A DNA stretch of 64,000 bases from contig JAMKCF010000012.1 of assembly GCA_023634235.1 (NCBI GenBank), positions 16,811,884 through 16,875,883 on the forward strand, read 5' to 3'. Source of the stretch: Pisaster brevispinus. Lineage: Eukaryota > Echinodermata > Asteroidea > Forcipulatida > Asteriidae. A program made the translations under genes and the position numbers. Below are positions 1-11,721 of the stretch, one piece after another; within the stretch, counting starts at the first letter, position 1; every line of letters begins with the position of its first letter. The notes beneath the pieces were generated by a model, which saw only the letters and a list, made by a program, of their open reading frames with translations, was not told where the DNA came from and ran no database searches.

Positions 1-2550
1 TAAGGGTTCAATTGGAGGCCGTTATTTTTTATTTATTTATTTATTTATTTTTTGTTGGGGGGGGGGGGGGACTCATTGTGGTGCTCTAGCGGGCTTAATG
101 AATACACCTATCACGTGTACCTAATGAAGGATAGGCCTTAATTTAAATTTGAAATAAATCAAACCGAAAATACCAATGAATACATAATTCATTATTATTC
201 TTAAAGAACTGTTTCACTGCATTAATAACAATCATCAATTAAAACACATTATTTTTTTCTCTTACTGACATGTTTACAAAAATATTTCCCCCATACAGTG
301 ATACCTTACAGCATTGTTACAATAAAAGTCGTGTGTTCCAGGGGTCAACAACTTCATAGAAGATAGTGATGCATAAACCATATCTGCCTGCAGTGATTTC
401 GTCACTCGAACAAAATTGGTAACTCAACACCTAAACTCTTGGACTCTAATTACATTGGTGTACCTGATCCCATTATTGAGAGAACATATTCTACCTCTGT
501 ATATTTTGCTTCCATGATCCTAAAGCAGTTTAGTAGTGCAGTCCTCAGTCCAAAAGAATCAAACAAAACGTTGATGAGACAATTTGATGAGACAGGGCAA
601 ATCATTGTATTTACCCATTCTAAAACTCTTGTAAGTAACAATACTGTAAACCAAATCCCCAAGCTTTATTTTACAGAGTTTGGCTCTACTTGTTTTCTTC
701 ACAACCATAAAAAGAAATTTAGCTGTGAACTACACGAAGCGTATTTGTCACCAGATTTGCACACACACTCAATCATCAAAAGTGAACATGCATAACAATA
801 TTTGATAGTGATAGAGAACAGGTCATATTCTATTTAATGGGTTACTTTTTGATACTGTTATCACTTTGTATTAATTGTTTATATCGTAATGGCAGCTTTT
901 TGTGGAGACTTTAGCTTTGTTTAAAATTTTGATAGTTTTGTGACATAATTTGAGTATCAACCGATCCATTAAGCCCCGCCCCTCGATGTGTCGGCCAATC
1001 ACAGCCGAGAATGATGCAAGCCAAAATAAATAAATAAACATACAAAAGACAGCAACTCTAAGATCGCACCCCAAAAGCAATGGGGGTTTAAACTGACCTA
1101 TCGTGATCAATCACACACTTGTAAGAAATTCTTTACATCTGCGTATAGAGTGTGACACAGGTGGCTGAACCTGGCCAGTCGAAGACTACTTCGAAAATAC
1201 ACGGCCGCGTTAGCTGTAAAATTAGGTGCAGACTGGTCTTAATAGTTAGCGACGTAGTCCACGAGAGGACCCCATCTTTACTAATACAGTGGGCGGGGCT
1301 TTCAAGATTGATTGTCCGTTCACGGACCTTTTTCATTTTTGATTCCATAAAACACAATGTTCTGAATAGGTTCTTAAAAACAGTGTCCGTGAAATATTCC
1401 ATTTGAGCTGAGAAGATAATGTTGGAACGCTTTTATTTTAGAATAGTGATTCATGACCAGTAACCATACTCTATACAGTTTTGTCTAAAAGTTTAAGACC
1501 TCTTTCCACTCCCTGCCTTTTTGTTGTTTTAGTAAAACTGATAACAAGATATCTATAGTTACAAACTGAGACTAAGTTATAAGCTTATAAGATACGGATC
1601 AATCAAAAAAATATTATATTAGAAAAACTATAAACTTCTTTGAATTTCAATCTATAAATTTACAATTGTACCTCATTAGCATTTCAGTTGTCTATATTTT
1701 CCGTATCATTCGCCAATAACAGTCATTTATCTTGTTATCAAAAATGTGCAATCGAAGATGATTAATAGTCTTCACATGCATGCCTGAAATACATAACGAA
1801 CTTGACACACAACGTTGAGAATTAAACTAGTACTTGATTATGTGACGTATAATACTCGATGGTCGACTATAAGTCTATGATGGCAGGAAAATTGTAATTG
1901 TTAACGAGTTTGGTGCTGTATTCTTAGATTAGTTTGAAAATCGAGCACCGTGTGTGTGAGACCATCATAATGGTCTATTCGGGGTTACGGTTACATGTGT
2001 CTTCTAAAACCTTTAGATTGAAATAGATTCAAACAGAATCTCCTTGATATTTAAAATTGTGACATTTCCACATATAGCAAAAATAGTTGGCCAAAATACG
2101 TGCTTAGTTAGGATATCATTTTCAATTTTGGTCAGGATTTACAAGTTTGCTTATTTTTTGATACAGTAAAACAACACGCGGAATTTGTTTTTAATGTGCA
2201 TGGACATATATTTTGATCTCTTGAACAGAGTTGGGTAACATGTCAAACGCCTGACTTAGTGTCTTCTTGATTCGTGCTTGAATTGTTGTTTTCAGGGAAA
2301 GTAATGGCGTTTTATAGGTAAATCGACAGAGTATAGTTCTATTTACAATAGTATTTACAAAACTAATCCACTTTAAATCTACACTTCCTTGAATATAATG
2401 GATACTGTGTAATAAATATTACTGTAACCAATATTTACCTGATTCTGTTTATGTACAAAAATACCCTTCAATCTAAAAATAATTGTGACAAAAACAAACG
2501 AACAGGTAAATCATTCATTTTGTGACTTTTCCCAATAGACCCTTAAAATG
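1..2550. other. Non-coding stretch with a G14 tract
   Basis: A run of 14 G occurs at 57-70, preceded by TTTA repeats. No gene, splice-linked exon or recognisable element was found in the rest. The 119-codon open frame at 439-795 has no recognisable domain and ordinary AT-rich composition, so I treat it as chance. Confidence 0.5.
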
Positions 2551-2730
2551 CACATCATGCATGCGCATGATGAACATCATGCTTGCGCATGAACACTTTG
2601 GTTGGCAAAATTAGAACACATCGCGCCTTTTTGTCCTGGACTGATGGTGGCGTCACGCGCACGCGTTTATGCGTCTGCACAGTTTGCAACTCTATGGCTT
2701 TTGCCAACCATGAGTGTATGTACGCATGCG
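2551..2730. mobile_element. Fold-back (MITE-like) element next to a 22-bp tandem pair
   Basis: Positions 2551-2594 hold two copies of a 22-bp unit built on ATCATGC..GCGCATGA. From about 2584 the sequence TTTGGTTGGCAAAA is mirrored by TTTTGCCAACCATGAG near 2697-2715, and flanking GCGCATG and CGCATGCG blocks are also mirrored. This gives imperfect inverted arms of about 30 bp around a loop of about 85 bp. There is no coding capacity. A non-autonomous DNA element is the simplest reading; target-site duplications are not clear. Confidence 0.5.
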
Positions 2731-3339
2731 TAAAGGTAGTTAGCATATTTCATGGATAAGGTATATAGGGCTCTATCGCAGATTTGGCGACTATATGGTT
2801 TTGGTTGTGGCCTCTCTAAATTGATTTTCAGCAACGCTGCTGAAATATAAGCATATTGAATTGGTTTGATGAAGAGATATCAGTAGCCAACTCTGGCGTT
2901 TTGGGGGACGTAACATTATACAAAAATGTTGGAGTATAACAGTGAATACGTGATCTAAATTCGTTTTTTATTACTATTTTACGGGAATAACATATACAAC
3001 AACGCACCGTATACACGGTACCATGTATTCATTTTGAAGTGCTTTCCGTGGATGCAATTTTTTTTAGCATAATTTATAGTGTGTTGTGCAAGTATCATTG
3101 TCTTCTTATGGATCTAAATTACTATTTATTTATAACTTGTTCTCAAAGGTCACTGCTGACTCGTATACCAAAAACGTATAGCGCTATAATTATATAGCTT
3201 TATATTATTGGCGATAGGCCTATATTCCCTGAATAACTTGTCAAAAACTATCACCATTGACGCCCTTAGAACTGGCTGCGTACATAAATATTTAGATCTG
3301 AAAAAACCCACATAGGTTCGCCAGTTTTCGGTTCAGTAA
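2731..3339. other. Non-coding stretch, nothing recognised
   Basis: AT-rich sequence without a believable open frame, RNA gene or repeat that I can tie to other copies in the window. Confidence 0.5.
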
Positions 3340-3470
3340 ACATAATGCACTTAATTTCATCGATATGGGGCGCCCTCACGTACGAAGTCAATGAGAAGGT
3401 TGCCCATTGGCCCATCCTGTGGACCGCGCGTACTCAGCTCCGCGTTCCCACTGTTTCATCAATGAGCAAG
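3340..3470 (-). mobile_element. Relic copy of the CRE/YY1 MITE (family E)
   Basis: Read on the plus strand, GGGCGCCCTC, then AATGAGAAGGTTGCCCATTGG, CCATCCTGTGGACCGCGCGTAC and CCGCGTT parallel the reverse complement of the intact element at 22930-23106, in the same order and spacing. The terminal AATAGACC and CRE-like TGACGTCA have decayed here, and the far end is missing beyond about 3470. This is an old, truncated copy. Confidence 0.5.
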
Positions 3471-5980
3471 TTTGGGCGCTAACCTGTAGTCAATTTGCAA
3501 CTTAAACCACGCATGCGTGGTCTGTGTTTCACTCGATTGACTGGTAAAATCTAGTTAGCTCATAGCGGTAACAAGGCGACGACGTGATGTGCAGATAAAA
3601 TGTGTTGGTCTGCCTGTTCATTTTAAAAGACTTCTCTACATAACTTGAATAATAATGGTGCAATACTGAACTATGACCTTACTGATTGAGTGATTGGCAT
3701 AATTTGCAAAAAGCTAATGTTCGTTTTTAGCATTTTTAACCATGAACAAGCCCACTAAACGAGAAAATCGTAGCGTTAACTATTCGTGTGAACACAACAG
3801 TTTACACAACTTTCTCCACCCCGTCACGTAACATAGCCGCCATCTTCAAAAATAGTCACGTGAACTTCGCAAGTTGACAAGAGAAATAATAGTGCTTCGA
3901 GGCTAGGTTGGTTCAATCATACTACAGTCAAACAACAAGTGACATCTAGACCGACTATGTGTAAGTCTAGTTGACTCTAGTCACCCACTCGTGCGTGCTC
4001 ATTATTTTACCTCTAAAATGGTTGCTGGATAATGTCAAAGCGTAAGGTCAACATGTTGACCCACAAAGAGGTCAAGGGTAAAACTTTGACGTGCTGATTT
4101 AATAAAGGAAAACGTAAAGTATCGTTTCTGAAGCCCCCAGAAACGATTGATTTATCTTTAAACGTCACGAGCCACCAAATATTTATTTGTAGATTAAAAA
4201 AACATTCACATTTGATACAACTCGAAGGTCACGACGACGTACAGATTGTTTACACTCATGTTCACGCATACCAGCTTAACACAAAGTAAGATCTCGTTAC
4301 AGTGGACATTTTTGTTGTCCATGCTTATTAATCACACGGCCTTTAGTGGGAAGGCCACTCGGCTATAATCTCTCTACAATGGCGTGTCTATGTAAATAAG
4401 ATTCCATTTGTATACTGTCAAAATGAAAGTTTGTCTCCCGATTTTCTCCTGCGGCCTCGTTTTGGTCACACGGAGTTTATTTGCGGGAAAAAACCAAGAT
4501 GGCCGCACCACAAAAGGTATAAAGCTAATGTCATGCACATACAAACATACCACACGTGCTAACTTTACAAAATTACCTTCGTCCACACTGCCACGACACA
4601 CCCTGGGTAAGCTCAGACTTCCCTGCACTATGCAACAATCTCACCATCTCAAGAAACAAATCGCACATACCCAATCACAGTCAGTCCATCGTGTTCAAAA
4701 CTGTCAACATTTCTTTTTTTTCCCACTTTCTTTGCTCTTATAAATTCAACTCAAACATCAATCTCTGTATCTCGGATCACTTGCACACTGAGCTGATGAA
4801 CCCCTGAAAATGTTCTACGTGTACACACAAAGTAATGGCACAAGTCATGACTACATAGCTATCGGACTCGAGTCCATCAACTTCTAAGCTTCTAACTCAC
4901 GGTCGATTGATAACTGTTGTACTAATGGGGAGGGATATCTATCTTGCTGCTCTTGTTTACTGATGGGCATTTTGTTTAATCTTCACAGCTCAGTTTTAAA
5001 GTCGAAAATATTATCACTGCGCAAAATCAATGCTAATAAATCAGTTTTGAGAGCAAGGTCCAGCAGAAGTTCTTCAAAAACTTTAGTTAGTCTTCGCCAG
5101 GTTTTTCCCGACAATGGTGTAGCAATGGACATTTTTATCGTGTACTTTCAGGGTGACGTGCTCTGTACAAAGGAACGACAAAGACATATAGCTGCCAGCT
5201 GCCTCATGATCAAGTCCCCCACGTTATACATGTACACGTCTGTGATTCACCCTCACCTCCTCGTCCCCAGGCCAGCAGGTCGAACATCTCTAGTGATAGT
5301 TTATGATTTCTCTACGACCAGCCGCAAGTGCTTTTTATCGACGGTGGCACGTCATGGAATGTCTTCAACAGTGCAGTCATCACGTCCACACGTGACACCT
5401 ACCCTCGATCCGGGCATTTTCAAACGCGAGCAATTTGGGTGTGTGGCGTGGAGGGCACGTACCGATAGGTTCGGCCTGTATACATGTATCTACACATTTC
5501 CTATTCACACCCACGCTTCGCTTTTCAAAGTTCTTCTGTGTAAAGGGGACTTGAGGGTTATTACGTTTTTTGCCTAAATGCAAAGATAGGCCCGGGTCGA
5601 CTGGATGTAAACCCGCACTTTTCTCTGTAAATATTGAAACCAAGATGATCGGACTACTAAATAGGAAGTCATGTAAAACCGATCTCAGTAGTGATTCTGT
5701 CACAAAGATCGTGCAGATTGAACAAAATCGTCAAGCGTTAGGAAAGAAAAAAAGAACTTGTTCAAGACCCTTCTGGTTTCCATACATCTGACTGAAAAGT
5801 TTGAAATCCCACTTTCATCTCCCAGTCGGTATTCCTCAGTACTTTCCGGAAGTTGTTAGCCAAGCAAAATGAGCATCTTATTCTAAATGGCTTAACTAAC
5901 TTCCGCAATTCGGAAAACTAAGCCGGGAAACGGTCGGCGACAGCTATGACGTGGTATTTATAACGCCAACTCGTTTTCTG
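3471..5980. other. Non-coding stretch with scattered YY1-like motifs
   Basis: GCCGCCATCTTC at about 3836 and AAGATGGCCGC at about 4497 resemble YY1 core sites on opposite strands. The longest frame, 4963-5577 on the plus strand (204 codons), has no recognisable domain, a weak start context and no codon signal, and is within chance expectation for this much sequence. I call no gene. Confidence 0.5.
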
Positions 5981-6026
5981 GTAAGCAGAGTCTTACTTGG
6001 TAGAAGCTCTATGAAATTGGATCCTG
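5981..6026. mobile_element. Right-end relic of a hAT-like CAGGG MITE
   Basis: TTTTCTGGTAAGCAGAG followed by AGCTCTATGAAATTGGATCCTG matches the right terminus of the intact element at 32079-32275 (TTATTCTGGTAAG, then AGCTCTATGAAATTGGGCCCTG), with an internal deletion. The left half cannot be traced with confidence. Confidence 0.5.
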
Positions 6027-6032
6027 CTGGTA

Positions 6033-6060
6033 TTAATTAGTTAATTAATTAACTAATTAA
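6033..6060. repeat. 28-bp perfect AT-rich palindrome
   Basis: TTAATTAGTTAATT is followed immediately by its exact reverse complement, and the pattern CTAATTA continues for a few bases to about 6067. It lies directly beside the relic MITE end and could form a cruciform. No function is evident. Confidence 0.5.
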
Positions 6061-6091
6061 CTAATTATCTAAAATTATCTTCCTCGATGAC

Positions 6092-6502
6092 CACACACAC
6101 ACACACACACGCAAGTGTGTAAACACCTCCAATCGGGGACCTCCTATTGTCCCTCTTTTGTTTGGACTTTAACTTTTTGGCTACAGCTCCCATTGGTTTT
6201 GTACACAATTTCCAACTGGGGACCTTTACCCAACCGGGGACCCTATTGTCCTCTTTTGTTATAGGTCCCCGGTTTGAATGTGAAAACAAACTCACACACA
6301 CACACAAGTGTGTAAACACCTCCAATCGGGGACCTCCTATTGTCCCTCTTTTGTTTGGACTCTAACTTTTTGGCAACAGCTCCCATTGGTTTTGTACACA
6401 ATTTCTAACTGGGGACCTTTACCCAACCGGGGACTCTATTGTCCTCTTTTGTTATAGGTCCCCGGTTGAATGTGAAAACAAACTCACACACACACACACA
6501 CA
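6092..6502. repeat. 193-bp tandem duplication flanked by CA microsatellites
   Basis: Two near-identical units start at about 6092 and 6285, each opening with a (CA)n tract and AAGTGTGTAAACACC. Each then carries CAATCGGGGACCTCCTATTG, CCAACTGGGGACC or CTAACTGGGGACC, and TATAGGTCCCCGGTT. A third CA tract (to 6502) closes the array. Differences are a handful of substitutions, so the duplication is fairly young. GGGGACC and GGTCCCC blocks within the unit are mutually inverted. Confidence 0.5.
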
Positions 6503-8594
6503 TTGCGATTATAAACTAAATAGAAGGTATTAACGTACCAAGTACATCAACTTTCATATATAAAAAAAATAATAATCACAGTTCATCTCTCGAGTGCCGA
6601 CATTTTGTCTTGTTGCCTTTTTGCATTATAGCATTCATGAGTATCTATAGTTTTTATTGAAAAGTTGAATAGACTATTCTCATTTCCAGCCGCAATTTGG
6701 TAAAAATTAAAAAACAAACAAACAAACACCCCAACACCCCAACAAACAAAGAAACGTCAATAAGATTCCTACCGTATTGTACCATGATAGCAAAGTCTTC
6801 TGACCGGATGGCTATTATTTGTCGTGAGTTTCAGATTTGTTTCAAACCATCAACTCTTTTAATTGTACAAAGTTGAACTGTTGAAAAGTGTGCAAACATT
6901 ATGCTTTCTTTTCTATTTTTGGTCTCAGCGAACATGAGAAAAACCATCTGTCTTTTTCTCGTCCCTTCTCTCTTCCCCTCTTTGCTCGCTCTTTGATATT
7001 CACTCTCTTTATTGAATGTAAGACGAACAGAAATTCATTGTCTGGCCCATCGCAGACACATTGTTTCTTGCATTGTAAGGGCCTTCCGGCAGCCCTGATG
7101 GGATAACTTCTGAGTTAATAATCCGCTGAGACATGGAACTAGTAACAGATTTCCATTTTGACGTTAAAAGGTATCACTTAGAGTGCTCTTTCTGAATTTT
7201 AATAAAAGGTTGCCTTGAAATGCTTTTTTTCTTTTTAATTCAAGCAATTCTAAAGTTTCTATGGATCCTTCGTACGAACTTATAACCAGGATGCTTGTCT
7301 TTTTTCTATATTCTGACCGATTCACTCTTTAATTCCTTCATTTGGCCATTCCTGTTATACATCTCACACCATTTCTCGCTGGTTTTCCCTTTCAAAGAAC
7401 TGACTCTCGATCACGCTATCTGGTTCATAACATAATGTTTGTTCCTTGTTCCGTATTCACTCTTCCAATTTACTTCCACGCGAACAGACCGCCAGATCCC
7501 ACGCTCACCTTTTGAATGATTCACGTTGCTGCTAAACATTTCCGCGTAAATAGGGACCTTGGCGCTTCGGTCGGCGGCTGCTCGCGGTTTTAACAACATT
7601 CAAACCAACCTTGCCTTCACCAACCCCTAAGTGTCAACGCGTGAATAAATGCAATAAGTAACAGTAACTGGTCATGTTCATCGAGAACACATGAATCAGT
7701 AAGTTAACTTCAACCGTGGACTTATACATATTAATGTTACCATTCATATATGGATGACCAGTGCTTCCCTAACTTTATCTCTGACAAATTTTCTTCGACG
7801 GTTTCAACCAAAAGGCCACAATAGTTAATTTTCCTCATTACAGTGAAGTATAAAAAAATAAATGGAATGTTTGTGCACGTTTATAAGCGGCCGATTTCGT
7901 TGTTATCCAAAAAGGCTATTTTAACAGTATCGGCATCAATCAGCCAAACGCCGAGGCCCATGGCGTCGTATCAACGTGTTTGGTTCCCTTCGCCATTCGC
8001 TTGCCACACAATCTAAAATATATGTTTCATGTTGTCCTCCTTCTTACATGTTTCCCCCTCCCACCCAATGACCTTAAGCCTTTGTTTGTGGCGAACTTGC
8101 ATACAAAATATGAAGAAGAAGAAAAAGATCATTAAAAAGTTACAAACAGAGAATTTATACCTTTTCAAATCCAGATTTCACTTTGGGAAGTTCCTGTGGA
8201 TTTATATTGACGCCACAAATATTTTAACAATTCAGGCTTACTGGTCCAGACAACCTTCCCAGTCATGATCAGATTAAAAGGGAGGGGAGGGGGAGCATGC
8301 AACGGCCCGCATTCGTATCCTCGGACAATGACATCAGGCCCCAGTCTTTAGAGAATTTTAGAGTTGGTGTGCATGGGTAATTAAACATCTAAATGTACGG
8401 AACGAGAAGTACTCCACGTGGCATTCATTGTGCGTTTATGCATTTTTTGAAATATGCCGCCTAAAGTACATAAAGGCCTGTAGACCTGCATTTTGGAGAC
8501 AGTGTGGCATTCACTGTGTGGTGGCAGTAAAGGACAGCTTGGCCACGATGCTCAAGCGTGGTGTTAAGCTATTAATGCATCTATTGAATTTGAC
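6503..8594. other. Region downstream of the GPCR stop; no second gene seen
   Basis: This would contain the 3' UTR of the minus-strand receptor. I found no minus-strand AATAAA close to the stop codon between 7200 and 8594, so the polyadenylation site is unresolved. CAAA-type simple repeats occur at 6714-6750. Short open frames here lack any domain signal. Confidence 0.5.
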
Positions 8595-9995
8595 TTAAAC
8601 CTCGTACTCTCTGACACCGTCCACATCATCAAGTCCGGTTGTGAGTTTCACTTCCATCTGGTAGGTTTCGCACGACCCCGGGGATTTGCCGTTACAGAGT
8701 CCCGTAGTTGTGCGCGTGGTGACCGATTCGTAGCCACTCATGGCGGTCGTGTGTCTCTCTGTCGTGTGGGAGTTCTCGTTTCCGTCCGTCGTACGACCGA
8801 AGTACTTGCTGTTTCTCTTGAGATTGACTTTCAGAAACCAGCAGTGGAATGTCGCCTTCAGCTCACTGCGGAAGTTCTCGTTCAGGAAGGCAAAGGCGAC
8901 GGGGTTGATGCACACGCTGCACATGGCAAACCAGTGCAGCCAGAGGTACAGGATCGAGCTCTTGCGAGTCGGGATAAACTCACTGACGATGAGGTACACG
9001 TTGATCGGACACCAGCAAATGGCAAAGACGGCAACAACCAGTACCAGCATGCGTATTGTACGCTGCTTGGCCCTGTTGTTAGCGGCTTGCTGTTGGGCGA
9101 TCATGTCTCCAACAGCTGCTTGGGCCCACAGCTTCATCCCAATGCGTACGTAAGCCCCGGATGTCAGCGACAGAGGAATGACGTATTGGCAGACGAACGT
9201 GGCAAGTACAAAGTAGGTTCTAAAGTATCCTGGTTCACCGGGATAGTTGGCGATGCAGACTTCGTGGTTTAGGTTACTGTGCCGTTTGCCTATCTCTCGG
9301 TATATGGCAAACGGAAGGGACAGAGTCAGCGCCAAGACCCAGATTAAGATGTCGATCGCTATGGCCGTTGCCATTGTGATTCGGGGACGGAGTGGATGGA
9401 TAATGACGCGGTGACGATCCAACGCTATCGCGGTCAGCATGAAGGTAGACACATAGACGGACGTCATTCCAATGTAGTCCGCCAAATGGCACATGATCGA
9501 GCCGAACGGCCAGTTCACCGCCAGCTGGCTGTACGCAATGAACGGTATGTTTAGAACGGTCATGAGCATGTCAGAGAGCGCCTGATTGGTCAGAAAGAAG
9601 TTGGTGACACTGCGCATGCGTTTGTTGCGCACCACAACGAGGCACACGAGAGAATTGCCCAGGAGGGACATGACGGATATGAGGGTGTACAGGGTGATAA
9701 AGACGACCCGTGCGGACACACTGTTGGGGTTGAGAAAGCTGTCCTCTCCCCCGGTGTTGCCCTCTTCGACGATTTTATCGACGAAGCTGTTCAGGAAGTC
9801 TATAGAGGAGCTCTCGGCGTACAGACCCATGTTGTCCGATCCCGTCTGATTGCTGTATCCCACTTCTGCACCCTCTTGCGTGCCGGGGTTTTTGAAGTCA
9901 TGAAGGAGATCAAAGACCTCTTCGAAGCTCATGGGCTGGACGAGGAATCCAGTGGTCGTGTCTCGCACTGTTGTCACACCTGGTAGCGAAGCCAT
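8595..9995 (-). CDS. GPR83-like rhodopsin-family peptide GPCR, complete, single coding exon
   Basis: This is a 466-residue seven-transmembrane receptor of the rhodopsin class, expected at the plasma membrane and coupling a peptide ligand to G proteins. The extracellular N terminus is about 95 residues, with one N-glycosylation sequon at N49 and no clear signal peptide. TM1 is about 97-122 (GN at 113-114). TM2 is about 132-157 (D142). WPFG follows at 162-165. TM3 begins at C169, the likely disulfide partner of C247, and ends in DRH (193-195) instead of DRY. TM4 contains W219 and TM5 P274. TM6 carries FAICWCP (324-330). TM7 carries NPVAF (364-368), where the family usually has NPxxY. The stretches KLW..GD, HWFAM.SVC.NP and FLNENFRSELK match my recollection of vertebrate GPR83, of the NPY-receptor-like group. 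The tail is long and Ser/Thr-rich, has C385 as a possible palmitoylation site, and ends EYEV. The ATG has G at -3 and +4, and an in-frame TGA lies 11 codons upstream (10026-10028), so the start is well supported. A PrRP/NPF-type or other NPY-like orphan receptor is the main alternative. Sure of GPCR; fairly sure of the GPR83 group; ligand unknown. Confidence 0.5.
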   Translation of the reverse strand: MASLPGVTTVRDTTTGFLVQPMSFEEVFDLLHDFKNPGTQEGAEVGYSNQTGSDNMGLYAESSSIDFLNSFVDKIVEEGNTGGEDSFLNPNSVSARVVFITLYTLISVMSLLGNSLVCLVVVRNKRMRSVTNFFLTNQALSDMLMTVLNIPFIAYSQLAVNWPFGSIMCHLADYIGMTSVYVSTFMLTAIALDRHRVIIHPLRPRITMATAIAIDILIWVLALTLSLPFAIYREIGKRHSNLNHEVCIANYPGEPGYFRTYFVLATFVCQYVIPLSLTSGAYVRIGMKLWAQAAVGDMIAQQQAANNRAKQRTIRMLVLVVAVFAICWCPINVYLIVSEFIPTRKSSILYLWLHWFAMCSVCINPVAFAFLNENFRSELKATFHCWFLKVNLKRNSKYFGRTTDGNENSHTTERHTTAMSGYESVTTRTTTGLCNGKSPGSCETYQMEVKLTTGLDDVDGVREYEV

Positions 9996-10040
9996 AACGT
10001 CTTGATGAAAGGTTCTCGATTCCTTTCAGTGGTCACAATC

Positions 10041-10061
10041 CTAGAACAAAGAGAGAGAAAA
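10041..10061 (-). other. Predicted 3' splice acceptor in the 5' UTR of the GPCR gene
   Basis: On the minus strand a pyrimidine-rich tract (TTTTCTCTCTCTTTGTTC) ends in TAG, followed by GATTGTGACC and, 35 bases later, the GPCR start codon. This is a textbook acceptor. The in-frame TGA at 10026-10028 falls inside the predicted exon, so the coding region starts at its own ATG and is not extended by an upstream exon. The inference is that the gene has at least one non-coding 5' exon at coordinates above 10061. I could not pick out its donor or promoter. Confidence 0.5.
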
Positions 10062-10127
10062 CAAGTGCCGTGAATTTGTTACTCCTTTACGTTGTTCTGA
10101 CTAGACATTAACACATTTTAAAAACAC

Positions 10128-10190
10128 CCAGGTCGGAACTGACCTGCACTCCGGGTCCCAAGGACCTGACCTATTTCTGAGCCAAGTGAA
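10128..10190 (+). repeat. Dispersed repeat family C, fragment 1
   Basis: The motif series CCAGGTCGGAACTGACCTG, CTCCGGGTCCCAAGGACCTGAC and CTATTTCTGAG recurs in the same order at 31885-32078 and 34188-34400. It lies inside the predicted 5' UTR intron of the receptor gene. The GGGTC/GACCC words give it strong internal dyad symmetry. Probably the end of a non-autonomous element. Confidence 0.5.
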
Positions 10191-11720
10191 AAGCGTTTTG
10201 TGCTTTTAAAGTGTTCGACACCAGTCCTTGTGTCTCTTGTTAATGCTGACTTTTTGATCGACTGTCTTCCTCGAACAATGCCAAATGAACTGAAGATGCA
10301 TCCGTTCGAGCACTTTCTGCTCGACAATGTGAAAATGAACATTTGTGTATTTTAAAATATTTGTTAATTGTTTCTTTTTCATTGTAAAAACTGACGCAAG
10401 TTAGCAATTGGCTACAAGTTCAATTTTAATAAACCATAAATAAAGATAATAAACCAAAAGGCAAAATCATCATTACAAACAAAATTTGACCTAAATCGTG
10501 AGAGTTAGAACCCTTTATATAAAAACACCAATCACCGGCCATTTCTTGTTAGTCGTGGAAAAACTTTAACTTTACGATAATAAATATAAACCAGATGAGT
10601 TTCGATACCTTGGATTCTTTAAGTTAATGTAAACTCCAGTTTAACATGCAATATTTATAACCCTAACATCGCAATGTAAAAATCTGTGTAAATCTCAAAC
10701 ATCAGACACACTGTATAATGCAAAAATGTGCAAATACAAGCGATATTTGCATTTAATTTAACATCGCCGTGTAAATGTCCCGGAACACACATCAAACATT
10801 GTCAAACGAGGCTGTCAGTTTCTCTTTACTTGATTATAACTATAGCATCGGTAACGTTTCAGACAATTATTTCCCAGCCTCTTGTTTTCAAAGAGGAAAA
10901 AAGAAGAAAAACAAGTCAAATGGCAGTTGTTTTTAATACCGCATCGCGTTTCTCTGCTCGTGACAGTTGTTTAATCACAACTTAGTCCTGACGGCGAAAT
11001 CGAGAACTGCTGCAACGACAGTAGAACAAACATACTAGACTCGCCGCGACAACCGTAAGGTGGGGTGGGGAAGGGGTAGCTCAAGAAACTTGAACAATTA
11101 TTACAGCTTTATGTGACGGCTACATAAAGCGATCCAGCAGTTTGCAATTCTTGGCACATTTTACGATCGGTGCATTTTTGTTTAACATTCTGTACACCAC
11201 AGTCACAATGTCGTAAGTGGGGATTGGTTATCGCGGACACGCTGGGAACATTGATTGGTTAAAATAAACTGTTGATTCTGTCGGTGCTAAGAAAATATTT
11301 GGAGTTATCGCAAACACTCGCCATTGTAAGGCTTCCCTTGGGCGTTAAACGGGTCAGAATGCTGTCAGGAATGGGAGCTCTCGAAATATTCGGAGGACGG
11401 GACAAAATAATTTGCTGTTACAAAAAGTATGAAACAGTTTGTATAACATCTTGTTAATTAAGGCGTGTGCCAACGCGCGACACCAACTTAAAACGGCGGT
11501 AAAAACATTTCAGCGCTGCACCATGGCATCCCTGAGGGAAATATAACGCGAACAAAGTGTTTGTAAATAATGTGGCGGTTTCCTTGCGTTAATTGTACTT
11601 GGTTAATTATACTTGATAGATTCTGAAAAGAACGCGAATACTTTCACCAGAAGCGGCACCAGACTCAATATTTTGTTGGGTTGCAAGAGGGCCAGCTGAG
11701 TGCAAAGAATGAATATTCAG
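10191..11720. other. Presumed intron or upstream flank of the GPCR gene
   Basis: AT-rich with no coding signal. A 5' exon or promoter of the minus-strand receptor may lie here or further to the right, but no TATA box, initiator or donor site stands out enough to call. Confidence 0.5.
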
Positions 11721-11721
11721 T

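Noticed and set aside
439..795. 118-codon open frame on the plus strand
   Set aside because: No domain and no splice or promoter context; AT-rich chance frame.
4963..5577. 204-codon open frame on the plus strand
   Set aside because: It has no recognisable domain, a weak start context and no periodic codon signal. A frame of this length is plausible by chance in 64 kb read in six frames.
8740..9272. Overlapping plus-strand frames of 137 and 173 codons
   Set aside because: They are antisense shadows of the GPCR coding region, kept open by its codon bias.
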